From positions 8,157,247 to 8,221,246 of the forward strand of contig OX336354.1 of NCBI GenBank assembly GCA_946902875.1: 64,000 nt of DNA, read 5' to 3'. How positions within the stretch are numbered: the first letter of the stretch is position 1; every line of letters starts with the position of its first letter. The notes under the pieces are model-generated. The model was given only the letters and a program-made list of their open reading frames with translations, ran no database searches and was not told the origin of the DNA. Origin of the DNA: Nematopogon swammerdamellus (lineage: Eukaryota; Arthropoda; Insecta; Lepidoptera; Adelidae). The position numbers and the translations under genes are program-made. Below are positions 21,308 to 32,935 of the stretch, one piece after another.

Positions 21308-22262
21308 GTAAAATTGAAATGAAATGAAATGAAATGAAATGAAATGAAATGAAATGAAATATGTTTATTTATCTTATTTACACGATTATACAATTGAAAG
21401 AATAACTTAACTAGCTTAAAAAAAACAATAAGATAAATGGGTGTCTGTCTCAGCTTATTGCTGCGACAGCGGGCGAGCCTTCTGCCGCAGCACTGATTTT
21501 CAGACAGACCCCTCTTTTATATTATTAAAAAGAACATAACAAACACAATTGCGATAGGGATACAAATAAATACAGTACAACATACTCACATACATATAAA
21601 AACAGTTTACATAGAATAACGCAATCTGAAACAGTCATCATAAATTTATATTGATAAATATATATATATATATATGCATATACACACAAATAGGACTAAC
21701 TAATGGGAAATATTAATTAATAGGACTAAACTAATAAAAAAAAATTAGAAGAAAGTGGTGTTAGTATTATTTATTTATTTATTATTTGCTAAGGTTTTTT
21801 GTTTATCCAGCAACCACTTCTTGCAGGATATTTTAAATGCGCCAATTCCAGACATTCCTCGGGTGGGGGGAGGCAGATTGTTCCAACATTTGGTGGAGTT
21901 GTATTTGAAACATCCCCTGAACCTTGTCGAAGAATGTCTGGGCACCACGAGCAAGTAGTTGCTGGCTCGCGTTCTGAAGCTGTGCTTCTCTCGAGACCAC
22001 GCTAATTTTCTATAAAGGTATTTTGGCTCTTTGGTTTTTATAATTTTAAATAACATGCACGCATTATGTAAGTAACATCTATTCTCCATTTTTAAAATAT
22101 TATTGGTATTTAAGAAGGGCGTAACATGTTCCCTTTTAGGAATTTTGAAGCAGAAGCGGGCGCACGCGTTTTGAACTCTCTGGATAGCCTGAGAGGATTT
22201 GGCGTACAGTCTTGGCCCGTACACCATGTCACAGTAGTTGAAGAGGGATAGTACCAGCGATT
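21308..22262 (-). mobile_element. CR1-like LINE, 5'-truncated 3' end
   Basis: The minus-strand element ends at the (GAAAT)n tract 21313-21360 (ATTTC repeats in its own orientation), a short-repeat 3' terminus of the sort CR1-group LINEs use. The tail region of about 420 bp contains a small ATAT microsatellite (21658-21676). Coding homology covers 21775-22262 only. Confidence 0.8.
21775..22262 (-). pseudogene. CR1-like reverse transcriptase, C-terminal region
   Basis: It encodes the post-catalytic thumb and C-terminal domain. LFNYCDMVYGPRLYA lies near 22230, 'IQRVQNACARFCF' near 22170, a RTRAS-containing segment near 21970, and CWNNLPPP near 21870, with the stop at 21775. The frame is intact over 150 codons downstream of the Met and continues upstream to a stop at about 22265. 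The catalytic RT blocks and endonuclease are absent because of 5' truncation. Pattern and order fit the CR1/L2 branch, but clade assignment needs a phylogeny. Confidence 0.85.
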
Positions 22263-23169
22263 GTCTACTTCAATAGTTATTGACTTACTGACAGATTTCC
22301 GAATGTGTCAATAGAACCCGAGAATGTTAGTGAATGCCGCTCCTGGTGGAACCAGTGACGGGATATCACTGATGGTAATCAGGCGGCCCAGGTCATTACT
22401 GTATGCATATACGATATACATAGATATATTTTGAGAAAACAATGAAAATTGAAATATTAAAATACGGAAAAAACTATTCAATCTAAACTAAAATCTAACT
22501 ATAATAACTACAATTAAAATCTAACACAATATTAAATACAACTTTTACGGGAGACACCCAAAGACCCAACACGAGCACCTAGCCGGCAGCAACTAAATGT
22601 AAAAACCTTGGTCCATCGCAGATTGAAATGTATTAAGGAAATTTCAACATATCCCTAATCCACCTCATATTCGATTTCTTCAATTGGTTCTATCAATAAT
22701 TTCATTATCTTTAATGAATGTATGTATCTAGTATGTATATAATCTGTATAAATATAATGTTACTGCACTATAGCTATGTAATACACGCGATAACATATCG
22801 ATAGCGGAGAAACTGAGACGATATTGCCTCCAATAATCCCCAAGTGATTTCACACTTAATCTATTTGAATAGGAATATCAAATCAATGAGATTGAATCGC
22901 TTCAGTTTGTCCAAAGCCAATTAATTATAATCGTATTAAATTTGTTCCGCCATTTCGCTTTCACATTCTCTTTTCAAATATTGAATGTTTTGCAGAAATA
23001 CCGGCCAAATTCTTACAAAGTTTACGAGGTATTCTTCAAAATTCTGTGGCAAAAATTAATTAAAGCCTATTTTCGCGAAGGCTATACAGCTTTCTATAAA
23101 ATACAAGGTGTTCAAAGTTGAATGTCTACGGAAACAAACCGGAGAGTGATATTTTCTCCAATAACATTT
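22263..23169. other. Anonymous sequence
   Basis: A 'GGGATATCACTGATGGTAAT' segment near 22360 reads like repeat debris. The rest is AT-rich with no signature. Confidence 0.45.
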
Positions 23170-23335
23170 TGAAGCGTAGCTTTTTAATGCCCATTTGGGA
23201 TGGAGACCTAACTTAGAAAACGTAAAACGTCACGAAAGTTCGAAGGAAGTTGCAACGCTCCTCATTGGCTGGGCAGCGCGTAGCGCGCTGTCCAACCAAT
23301 GAGGAGGAATTGTGAGGAAAATCTAAACGTATATC
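23170..23335 (-). repeat. Repeat F copy 3 (inverted)
   Basis: AAACGTCACGAAAG, TTGCAACGCTCCTCATTGGC and GGCAGCGCGTAGCGCG are the complement of repeat F, with an extra CCAACCAATGAGGAGG duplicate at its end. Confidence 0.72.
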
Positions 23336-23422
23336 CTAAGTCTTAAAGTTCTCACGGAAAACTTAATGGTAACGAAGCCTCTCCACGCGAGTTCGACTAA
23401 CAATCGACGGTTTTTATTATTA

Positions 23423-24802
23423 ACTAGCTTTTGCCCGCGGCTTCGCTCGCGTGAAATTCGTATTTCAAAGGAAGAAAGTAAGTAACTAAGGGCGAGCTGG
23501 ATTCAGGTAAACGATAAACCGTCTCGAAGAAAGTGAGCAACTTTTTGAGGCCGAAGGCGATGTTGCATTCAGGAAGACGATAAACCTTCTCGAAGACAGT
23601 AAGTAACTAAGGGCGAGGCCGAAGGCCGAGCTGCGTTCAGGAAGAGGATTAACCATCTTTAAGAAAGTAAGTAACAAAGGGCGAGGCCGAAGGCCGAGCT
23701 GCGTTCAGGAAGAGGATAACCTTTTCGAAGAAAGCAAGTAACTATGGGCGAGGCCGAAGGCCGAGCTGCGTTCAGGATGAGGGTAAACTTTTCGAAGAAA
23801 GTAAGTAACAGAGGGCGAGGCTGATGGCCGAGCTGCGTTCAGGAAAACGATAAACCTTCTCGAAGACAGTAAGTAACTATGGGCGAGGCCGAAGGCCGAG
23901 CTGCGTTCAGGAAGAGGATGACCTTTTCGAAGAAAGTAAGTAACAGAGGGCGAGGCCGAAGGCCGAGCTGCGTTCAGGAAGACGATAAATTCTCGAAGAC
24001 AGTAAGTAACTATGGGCAAGGCCGAAGGCCGAGATGTGTTCAGGAAGAGGATAAACCTTTTCGAAGAAAGTAAGTAACAAAGAAGTTACTTTCTTCGAGA
24101 AGATTTATGGTCTTCCTGAACGCAGCTCGGGCTTCGGACTCGCCCTCTGTTACTTACATTCTTCGAAAAGGTTATCCTCTTCCTGAACGCAGCTCGGCCT
24201 TCGGCCTCGCCCTTTGTTACTTACTTCTTAAAGATGGTTTATCCTCTTCCTGAACGCAGCTCGGCCTTCGGCCTCGCCCATAGTTACTTACTGTCTTCGA
24301 AAAGGTTTATCGTCTTCCTGAACGCAGCTCGGCCTTCGGCCTCGCCCTCTGTTACTTACTTTCTTAGAAAAGGTTATCCTCTTCCTGAACGCAGCTCGGC
24401 CTTCGGCCTCGCCCATAGTTACTTACTGTCTTCGAGAAGGTTCAGTTTTCCTGAACGCAGCTCGGCCTTCGGCCTCGCCCTCTGTTACTTACTTTCTTCG
24501 AAAAGTTTACCCTCATCCTGAACGAAGCTCGGCCTTCGGCCTCGCCCATAGTTACTTACTTTCTTCGAAAAGGTTATCCTCTTCCTGAACGCATTTCGGC
24601 CTTCGGCCTCGCCCTTTGGTACTTACTTTCTTAAAGATGGTTTATCGTCTTCCTGAACGCAACTCCGCCTTCGGCCTCAAAAAGTTGCTCACTTTCTTCG
24701 AGACGATTTATCGTTTACCTGAACCCAGCTCGCCCTTAGTTACTTACTTTCTTCCTTTGAAATACGAATTTCACGCGAGCGAAGCCGCGGGCAAAAGCTA
24801 GT
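23423..24802. mobile_element. 1.38-kb foldback element with opposed minisatellite arms
   Basis: The ends are complementary: ACTAGCTTTTGCCCGCGG (23423) and CCGCGGGCAAAAGCTAGT (ending 24802), continuing into matched 'GTGAAATTCGTATTTCAAAG' / complement. Inside, a repeat of about 65 bp (GGGCGAGGCCGAAGGCC, GAGCTGCGTTCAGGAAG, AAGTAAGTAAC) runs about ten times in one orientation to about 24080 and then about ten times in the opposite orientation. The centre is near 24084-24112. No transposase is encoded. It resembles foldback elements; the family is not known to me. Confidence 0.88.
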
Positions 24803-25300
24803 CTTTAAGAAAGTAAGTAACAAAGGGCGAGGCCGAAGGCCGAGCTGCGTTTAAGAAGAGGATAACCTTTTCGAAGAATGTAAGTAACAGAGGGCGAGTC
24901 CAAAGGCCGAGCTGCGTTCAGGAAGACCGTAAATCTTCTCGAAGAAAGTAACTTCTTTGTTAGTTACTTTCATCAAAAAGGTTTATCCTCTTCCTGAACA
25001 CATCTCGGCCTTCGGCCTCGCCCTAGTTACTTACTGTCTTCGAGAATTTATCGTCTTCCCGAACGCAGCTCGGCCTTCGGCCTCGCCCTTTGTTACTTGC
25101 TTTCTTCGAGGTTTATGGTCTTCCTGAACGCAGCTCGGCCTTCGGCCTCGCCCTTTGTTACTTACTTTCTTCGAGAAGGTTTATAGTCTTCCCGAACGCA
25201 GCTCGGCCTTCGGCCTCGCCCTTAGTTACTTACTTTCTTTGAGTAGGTCTATCGTCTTCCTGAACGCAACTCATTCACAAACTTTCGTGTTTATAATATT
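24803..25300. repeat. Second, smaller opposed array
   Basis: The same 65-bp-type unit continues: forward at 24803-24950, then reverse from 24955 to about 25270, ending with 'CTTTCGTGTTTATAATATTA'. This makes a second inverted pair beside the first. Confidence 0.85.
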
Positions 25301-25429
25301 AGTAGTATTTATTTTGGGTAGGTTTGGAGTGAGGCCTGATTTTAGAAATTATTAAGCAAAAGCTAACAATATATAAATTTTTGAAATGTGCTAATTAAGC
25401 CCTTTCATTTGATAGCCAACACGGCATCA

Positions 25430-25680
25430 ATAAAAAAAATTTTTTTTTAGATCATTACTTTATGGCCTCTAGAGGGCGCCATATCCTATAGCCTATAGAC
25501 GTTGGATGCGTCTTGACGACCAGCGGACGGTCAAGACGCATCCAACGATACCTCATTTGTCAAATTATGATAAGTAGTTTCGAAGTTATGTATGAGGGAA
25601 CAGATGAACATACATACATACATACATACATACCGGTCAAAAACATAACTCTCCTTTTCGCTTCGCCGTAGTCGGGTAAA
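25430..25680 (+). repeat. Repeat J with (CATA)n and CGCCGTAGTCGGG end
   Basis: Runs through TTATGGCCTCTAGAGGGCGC, 'TTTCGAAGTTATGTATGAGG', (CATA)n at 25611-25632 and TTTTCGCTTCGCCGTAGTCG. A similar 'GAGTTATGGAGGAACATAC' ending is at 26140-26190. It looks like a Helitron- or MITE-like microsatellite-associated repeat. Confidence 0.6.
25500..25547. repeat. Perfect 18-bp hairpin
   Basis: CGTTGGATGCGTCTTGAC (25500-25517) faces GTCAAGACGCATCCAACG (25530-25547) around 12 nt. Confidence 0.92.
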
Positions 25681-26705
25681 AATAAGAATCTTTTCGCTAA
25701 TATTCCGCGCATACTACACTACGTACCTACAATATAATAAACAAAACATACGGTCAATTAACTTAAATCAAATAGGAACTTCAGCTAACATCGACTCGCA
25801 ACAACACTTTTGCACCTAAAATTAATCAAATAGAACCTACGAAGTTAACCTACATAATATTATGAATTGAATTAAATAAGAAACTCTGCCGAGACAATGC
25901 ATACACACACCGCGCTCCACCAGACCGCACCCCGCGCCGCGTCCCGCGCCTCCCCCGCCGCGCTGCCAGTCTCCGCGAGACGCGCTACTAACCCCCGCCG
26001 CGCCGCGCCGCCGTTTATTTCGGCGCTTGGAACAATTCGATTTGTATGGGAGCCACATCTTAGCGTAGCCGGAAGTGAATTTTAGTAAGCCTATCCTGTG
26101 TCCCGTATAGTAAAATGGGCTTGTACTAAGTTTCATCAAATTCGGATAAGGCCTTTAAGAGTTATGGAGGAACATACATACATACATACAGAAAAGATTT
26201 CTAAAAATCGTCAATTTAGCTTTAGTATCATACATAGAGGCTACAAACTCAATATTTCCTAAAACAAAGTAACTTACTCCATGACCATCCCTTACAGATT
26301 TATTATTAGTATTGATTGATATCTGTCAGTGTCAATCCCTTTTCGTTTTCTTCAACTCACTGCCACAACAAATTATTGTTGAATTCGAGTTGTATGAAAT
26401 ATATACCTAAAGCGTATTTAGTTAGAATTATATTAAAGTAATTAATTGAACAAACACGTTACAATGAAACCATGTGAAGGCATCGTCACGGTCACAAGTT
26501 AAGAAAACCGCACAAACTTCATCTAATTACATACATTGAGCTCGTTTGCCACATTTTCAACTTCGTACATCTCAACAATTGTATCTAGGCATGTAAAATA
26601 ACTTTGCTGTAAGAATGGAAACACTGCAGCAGAACATCATACACAAATAAAAAATTACATTCAATTTAACAAACAAATGGTTAAATGTATAAATTATTTT
26701 GTGTT
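25681..26705. other. Anonymous, with GC-rich island
   Basis: 25905-26020 is very GC-rich (CCGCGCC motifs) and opens frames on both strands that carry no motif. 26036-26190 resembles the end of repeat J. Confidence 0.45.
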
Positions 26706-27050
26706 ATTTCATGAGAACAAATCCGGCCAAGTGTGAGTCGGACTCGCGCATCGAGGGTTCCGCATCACCGCGTAATTGGCCGGTTTTTATTTTGATGTTT
26801 TACTTATTGAGTCCTTCGTATCCTCCCTCACGCCAGCTATCAGCGACCATTTTAATACCTTTCGGTTCTACCTTTCAGTTAAAATGTTAGTTAAATGATC
26901 ATTAGGTAGATGGCGCTAGCTCTTCTGCATATTATGATAATTGTATGAGGACCCCCCCTTAATTTTTTATTTTTTTATCATTTGTTATCATATCCGCCAT
27001 AATAATGCATATTCTGTGAAAATTTCAACCGGCTACCTATTATGGTTTAT
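26706..27050 (-). repeat. Repeat G copy
   Basis: 'AAGTGTGAGTCGGACTCGCG' and CCGGTTTTTATTTTGATG mark one end, and ATATCCGCCATAATAATGC with 'CTGTGAAAATTTCAACCGGC' the middle. The GTCCGTCC block is missing because the 52-bp minisatellite begins there. Confidence 0.75.
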
Positions 27051-27054
27051 TTAT

Positions 27055-27600
27055 ACGGATACACTTAGAATGCAAGGGCAAGCTAAGATATTATGTTCGT
27101 ACGTGAACGAACACACTCTGAATGCAAGGGCAAGCTAAGATAGGTATTATGTTCGTACGTGAACGAATACACTCTGAATGCAAGGGCAAGCTAAGATATT
27201 ATGTTCGTACGTGAACGAACACACTCTGAATGCAAGGGCAAGCTAAGATATTATGTTCGTACGTGAACGAACACACTCTGAATGCAAGGGCAAGCTAAGA
27301 TATTATGTTCCTACGTGAACGAATACACTCTGAATGCAAGGGCAAGCTAAGATATTATGTTCGTACGTGAACGAACACACTCTGAATGCAAGGGCAAGCT
27401 AAGATATTATGTTCGTACGTGAACGAACACACTCTGAATGCAAGGGCAAGCTAAGATATTATGTTCGTACGTGAACGAATACATTCTGAATGCAAGGGCA
27501 CGCTATAACGTTTGTACGCGTACATACTCTGAATGCAAGGGCACGCTAAGATACCTATGTGTGTACGCGAGCACGCTTTAAATACAAGGACACGCTAAGA
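27055..27600. repeat. 52-bp minisatellite, about 10 copies
   Basis: The unit contains CTCTGAATGCAAGGGCAAGC, TAAGATATTATG and TTCGTACGTGAACGAA, the last a 16-bp imperfect palindrome centred on TACGTA-like sequence. Copies at 27068, 27120, 27176 and 27228 onward are nearly identical; the last two (27480-27600) are diverged. Confidence 0.93.
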
Positions 27601-27963
27601 TATGTTTGGTGATATTTTACACATTGTTTGGTTTGCCAACGTTGTGCTAGGGGTGTGGTGGTGTTCGCTGTTACGCATACGGTGAAAGTTTGAAATTCCC
27701 TTGAAATTCTAGCTGTTGGAATGTGGGCATAGAAGCACGTAGCGAAAACAAAATATTTCAACCGAACCATTCCACATGTTTACTACTTACATGTGATGTT
27801 TCTAAGTATTTATTTGCAAAGAAACTATGAAATCATGTTATTTTTTATTAAAAACAGTATGAGTGACTCTTCCGAGGGACCAGTGGTACCCGAAACAGCA
27901 AAATCCATCTCACCTCGCGGAAACATGCTCAGTGAGACATCATACTAGCAGCTTTTCGGACTA
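27601..27963. other. Anonymous sequence
   Basis: No feature recognised. Confidence 0.4.
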
Positions 27964-27965
27964 TA

Positions 27966-28422
27966 CAGGGTGTATCAGGATAGGTTTTCGAAAGGTTTTC
28001 AAACCCTGAAGGTTTTCTTCAGTTTTTCTTCTTTTTTTCCCAGATTCGATCATTTTACATTACTTTTTGGTGAAAATCTATTCTTCAAGATTTGGTGGAT
28101 GGTTAACGTCCGCCTTTATTAAATAAAAAATAAATTCTAACTAATGAATAAAAATGGGTAGGTTGCATACATAACTAGTACAATTGAACTGCGTGTAGGT
28201 AAATTCCAAACACTGAAAGTTCAATGACCTCAAAAGAAAAAGAGGACTGAATTAGTTCACTGCACTCTCCAGTCTCACTGTCCATCGAGTTTTTATTACA
28301 ATTTCCAACTTTTGTATGTCAAAAAAAAACGGAATTTCGATCTGAGTGATAAGGATTTTTTTCTTCTAATAATGAGTACTTTCTATTCCTGAAGTTTCTC
28401 AAACCTATCCTGATACATCCTG
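27966..28422. mobile_element. 457-bp MITE, mariner/Tc1-type ends
   Basis: CAGGGTGTATCAGGATAGG (left) and CCTATCCTGATACATCCTG (right) are inverted repeats with one mismatch, extending to AAACC. Both ends are flanked by TA, the mariner/Tc1 duplication. The interior is AT-rich with no transposase. Confidence 0.85.
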
Positions 28423-28589
28423 TATAGAAGCAATATTCAGCTTGTTGATACGACGTTTGAAGACTCATAACTTTTTTTCATACATTCTCGTCGATTTCGA
28501 GTGCTACGCACTTGACCCTTTTCATAATTACGAAATAATCCTTCTCACTTCGGCAACTGCTAGATTTTGGTCGCGTACTATAAAAAAAA

Positions 28590-28646
28590 CTGTTTTTTTT
28601 ATGGAAACAGACACGAATGGCTACATCACCTACTACATCCGTAATA
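28590..28646 (-). mobile_element. SINE-A 3' tip
   Basis: Contains TTTTTTTTATGGAAACAGAC, ACGAATGGCTACATCACC and ACATCCGTAAT: the last about 55 bp of SINE-A plus its tail. Confidence 0.7.
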
Positions 28647-28663
28647 ACTAATTTTTATTTATT

Positions 28664-28983
28664 TTTTGACTTGATATAATATGAAGTATCAAAATTGACG
28701 ATGGCACTATACACCAGATATAGGTAATTTAAATAGGCAGTGTGGTCAGATTCTTCAGTATTCATGTTTATGCTGTAAATATTAATGCTCTTGTGAGCGG
28801 TAGTATGGGTTAATTATTTGTAAGTTACTATAATATAATACTTATAAGGTACTAACAAAACATTGTGACTTGCGAAGTTTGTTTGTCAGTTCTTCTTCGC
28901 ATTGAATCTAGAACTGGCGGAATTTTCGACATGTCCAAGCGTAGGTTACCTACCTATGGATGAAATTATACAATAAACAATAA
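28664..28983 (+). repeat. Repeat R copy 1
   Basis: About 320 bp from TTGACTTGATATAATATGAA to ATGAAATTATACAATAAAC. It is nearly identical to 40146-40468 and 50862-51190. No open frame or obvious terminal inverted repeats; probably a recently active non-autonomous element. Confidence 0.88.
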
Positions 28984-29058
28984 TCAGCCTATAACACCTT
29001 GGTGAACTAGGTGCCATGTCAGTGCTTCCCATCGGTCGTAGTGCCTACCTCAAGAATA
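28984..29058 (-). mobile_element. SINE-A 3' fragment
   Basis: 'CAGCCTATAACACC' and GTGAACTAGGTGCCATGTCA correspond to the 3' body of SINE-A on the minus strand. It abuts repeat R. Confidence 0.65.
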
Positions 29059-29431
29059 TTCCAGTCTTTCTCAGACCGATGGCTGGTGAATATTTAAAGC
29101 AGACGCGTGGTCGTCGACGTCGCCGGGGCGTCGCGGCGCCCTAATTAGGCATCACGAGGTTACGTGCGGTTGACAGTTGACTGGCAGCCAGGGGAGGAAG
29201 CGAGACAGAGCTATAGAAACCTGAGAATAACTACAGGCGTGAAACTAACAGGAATACTGCCCAGTTTCTTGTCGGCTGTTCTAGTATCTGTGGAAGCAGA
29301 AAGACATACATTTTAACAAGATACCAATTTCACTGTGTAACGTAATGTTAAGGGAAGGGGTTCATATATTCATAAAATGAATAAAGCAAAAAAAAAAAAC
29401 ACAAAAAACAAAATGATGAGTATAGATGAGA
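29059..29431. other. Anonymous sequence
   Basis: GC-rich 29095-29190, then A-rich runs near 29390-29412. No gene seen. Confidence 0.4.
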
Positions 29432-29520
29432 GTATGGCACCTAGTTAACCCGGTGTTATGGGCTGACATCACGGATGTCGTAGGTGATGTAGCCAAACGT
29501 GTCAGTTTCCATAAAAAAAA
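29432..29520 (+). mobile_element. SINE-A 3' fragment
   Basis: GGCACCTAGTTAACCCGGTG, TGGGCTGACATCACGGATG and an A-tail at 29511-29520. Confidence 0.75.
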
Positions 29521-30111
29521 TATGTCCAGCAGGGGATCGAAACGGACTGATGATGAATATTTTCAAACAAGAGACCTATAACGTGGGATACCGGCACCTT
29601 GCCACTATGCTACCCACCAAGCTGTACCCATGTATAGTCTGACATCTAAGGAAACGAACTGTATGCTAGCAGAAGATAAAATTTTGCATTACATTTGCAA
29701 GTGAACCCTAACATTGTGGTGGCCGGAGCTAGGGTTGACCACTCTCAGTGACGATGTACTATACTTTTCAACTATGCGCAAGATGAGCTTAATGCACAAG
29801 GAAATTTATTTCCGTCGATAGACACTAACATCGATAGTGTAGATAGATAGGTAGAAATTATTTATCGCGCCACAAACATTTTACCAAGGTTATATAGGGG
29901 AAATATTTATAATGAAATTTTACTAGTATGTGATTAAATAAAAAATAACAAAAAATAAATTACTTAATACGAAAAAAGCGGTTAAGTGCGAGTTGAACTC
30001 GCGTGGGTTCATATCAGTTTTCTGTGAGAACTTTACCACTTAAGATTTTCGTTAGGGTTTCCTGTAAACTAAAAGAATAGGCCCCATAGGTGAATTTTGA
30101 AAATTCAAAAC
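29521..30111. other. Anonymous; repeat G remnant
   Basis: 'AAGTGCGAGTTGAACTCGCG' at about 29984 is a diverged end of repeat G. Nothing else was assigned. Confidence 0.45.
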
Positions 30112-30570
30112 TGAGAGCACATACTAATGCCTAAGTCACTAGTCTCGCACATGCACGTACTGATACCTGAACCACTAGTCTCGTACGCAGGCACATACTA
30201 ATGCCTAAGTCACTAGTCTCGCACATGCACATACTGATGCCGGAACCACTAGTCTCGCACGCAGGCACATACTAATGCGTAAGCCACTAGTCTCGTACAT
30301 GCACATACTGATGCCTGAACCACTAGTCTCGCACGCAGGCACATAATAATGCCTAATTCACTAGTCTCGCATATGCACATAGTGATACCTGAACCACTAG
30401 TCTCGTACGCAGGCACATCCTAATGCCTAATTCACTAGTCTCGCACATGCACATACTGATACCTGAACCACTAGTCTCGTACGCAGGCACATACTAATGC
30501 CTAAGTCACTAGTCTCGCACATGCACATACTGATACCTGAACCACCAGTCTCGCACACCGGCACATACTT
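30112..30570. repeat. 75-bp dimeric minisatellite, about 6 copies
   Basis: Each unit is two related half-units: CACATACTAATGCCTAAGTC + ACTAGTCTCGCACATG, and CACATACTGATACCTGAACC + ACTAGTCTCGTACGCAGG. Half-units alternate regularly from 30112 to 30570. Confidence 0.93.
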
Positions 30571-32140
30571 CGGCTAAGCAACAAGCTACTGTCTTGATTT
30601 TTAAAAAATCGAGAGAAAATTGTGTTTCATCGACCGAAAATTCCATCTAAAAACGGAGCAACTGACAACCTTAGCGGAGATATAAAGTGACAAAGTGGGA
30701 CCGAATGCGGCGACGACCCCGTTCCAACCTTTCACGACCCATTCGCCCTCGCCGCTTGCGAGAGAATGTGCGGTGGTGCCCGCCCGCCTTGCACGCAAGA
30801 TGGACATTGTGTTTGCATGTGTGCGTATTGACATAAATACATATCGTACATACAGGATGTCCGCAGGAAGTCCAAATATGGAATACTGCAAGGGTGATTG
30901 TGCACGCGAACAAATATATTTACAAAATAAAAAGTTGTAAGACAAAAGTTATTCGCTTTTACGTACACGATCACCCCTTTTAGTATTCCATACCTTACAC
31001 GCTGTATATCACTGAAGAGAGTGGCGTCATGTAATGTGTTGTTTTAATGAACGCGCTCGTGAAGGCGTAATAATATTTTTTGTTTTGTTTTTTTAAACTA
31101 ATACAAATAGTTTGTAAAAACTGAAATCAAATAAAAAATAAATAAAATTATTTGTGTAGAAAAATCAATATACATAGAAAATAATAAAACAATGAAACAT
31201 AAATAATCAATCAAACATATAAAGAGAACCTACCGTATCTCATCTGTGCCCCTGCGATTAGTTCATTTCCTGTCACCTAAACTAGCATTACGGCTGTATT
31301 ATAGGTAGATAGACAGTTTCTGATAGTTTTGCGCTACAATGGGTTACTCGCATAGCTTCTTTCAATACAATTTTTCATCAAATTCGTGATATACTGGCGC
31401 GAGTCCACGCCCATACAGATAGCCCTTAAGTCTCCAGACTATTTTATCGGGGTACGCTGCTTACCGGACTAAAGTAGGGCACGTTTCCGACCCCGTTCAA
31501 ACTGTGTTCCTGAAATGTATACCGGAGTCAGCCGTCCGGTTTTCTAGCGGCGTAATTTTCCTCCGGGTACCCCTACGAATAGGTACCCGACCCGAAGCAT
31601 ATTATGGAATGTGCAAAAGATACCTATGGAAATTCTTCCTGTAAAGGAGCAGACTTTGTTTGGTTAATTGTGTTGCCTTATTATATGAAGCATTTCTATC
31701 GTCGTTACGTTATGGCAGAAAGAATTTAAAGGCCGACAATAAAAAAAGTCATCACGTTCCTTTCGTTCCAAATTTGAATGAATAGCTCGCGATGTTTCGC
31801 GCCTTCAAATTCGTACTTTGAATTCTTTGCTTAGTACTATTTTAAAATAGATGTGCCCAAACTTCGTGATCAAACAATTTACCTATACAGTTTTAAAACA
31901 TTTTAATATGCAATGTTGTTGAATCTACGATTTCATCTTTGATGCTTCAAGATATCTCAATTCGTAACATTCACCAGCTTGTACCAGCTTTCATTTTTTA
32001 ACTGCGTCATTTTGAAATATTTATATTCCTGAATAACAGACATTTCAGTTTAGATTATTCGATGCAATCAAAGATTGTTTTGGTAATAAAAATTGGTTGT
32101 GTAAAAATTACACTGATCTCGCGTTATTTATTATATATAT
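30571..32140. other. Anonymous sequence, no gene seen
   Basis: Overlapping open frames on both strands at 30600-30970 are mutually exclusive shadows in a GC-richer patch and carry no domain. The remainder is AT-rich with no repeat partner in the window. Confidence 0.4.
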
Positions 32141-32201
32141 ATTTAAATGAGTGGTTTCAGAGTTACGGTTGGACCGTAACTCTGAAACCACTCATTTAAA
32201 T
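32141..32201. repeat. Perfect 29-bp hairpin
   Basis: ATTTAAATGAGTGGTTTCAG... at 32141-32169 is exactly mirrored at 32173-32201 around a 3-nt loop (TGG). Confidence 0.95.
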
Positions 32202-32606
32202 AAACGGATCCTTTAAGCAATGAATTTTCGATAAAAATCCTTTCATAATGACTAACCATATTCAGACTATGTACATAAATCTAAGGAATGTTCCATTCAT
32301 AAAACCGTAGGTACCCTAATTATCCTTAATGAAGGTAGCCAGTTAAGATGATGTCTTCATTTGTCGCTTCCGCCGTGCCGTAACATCAGCAACGCCTGTG
32401 GGAATTTCTAGAGAACGCCCCCACATGCCGCGTAGGTATATCATGATATTAAAAGGAAGTGTCCTTCCCAGTTACTGGACGGAGGTGATACGAATATTTT
32501 ATGACCAGAAATGCTTGGAATACGGCGCTCTAGCACGTGTACGTGAATATAGACACGGATAGAAAGGAATAACACGTTATAGCCGTTGCTATGTCACCCT
32601 CATTTT
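32202..32606. other. Anonymous sequence
   Basis: No feature recognised. Confidence 0.4.
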
Positions 32607-32935
32607 TAGGGTTCCGTATCCATAAGGAAGCCTATTACTAAGCCTACGTCGTCTGTCTGTCCGTCCGTTGTAGGGCTATATCGTTTGAACCGTAAGAAGT
32701 AGCCGGTTGAAATGTTCACAGAATATTTGTGTTTATTATTGCAGATGTGCCAACAAAAAATAAAGAAAGCAAAAAGTAAAAAAATTAAGGGGGTCCATGT
32801 GCAAGAAACGTGCTAATAATCGATTAGTACATGTTCACGCTACTGAATAATATATGGCGCCACAGGTATTTATATTTTGACAGTTATGGCGGACCTACGG
32901 AACCCTACATGCGCGAGTAAAACTCACACACGCGC
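32607..32935 (+). repeat. Repeat G copy
   Basis: AGGGTTCCGTATCCATAAGG, GTCTGTCTGTCCGTCCG, AGCCGGTTGAAATG, AAATTAAGGGGGTCC and ACGGAACCCTACATGCGCG appear in the standard order; one of the fuller copies. Confidence 0.82.

Noticed and set aside
23486..25355. Repetitive LPERSSAFGLA-type peptides on both strands
   Set aside because: Translations of the foldback minisatellite; both orientations are read because the array is inverted.
25897..26139. Overlapping open frames in a GC-rich block
   Set aside because: Both strands are open because of composition; arginine/alanine-rich peptides with no domain.
27055..27600. CRISPR-like array
   Set aside because: Direct tandem repeats without unique spacers, in eukaryotic transposon-rich DNA.
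30601..30974. Four overlapping frames on both strands
   Set aside because: Mutually exclusive, short, without motifs; the GC-rich patch explains the lack of stops.
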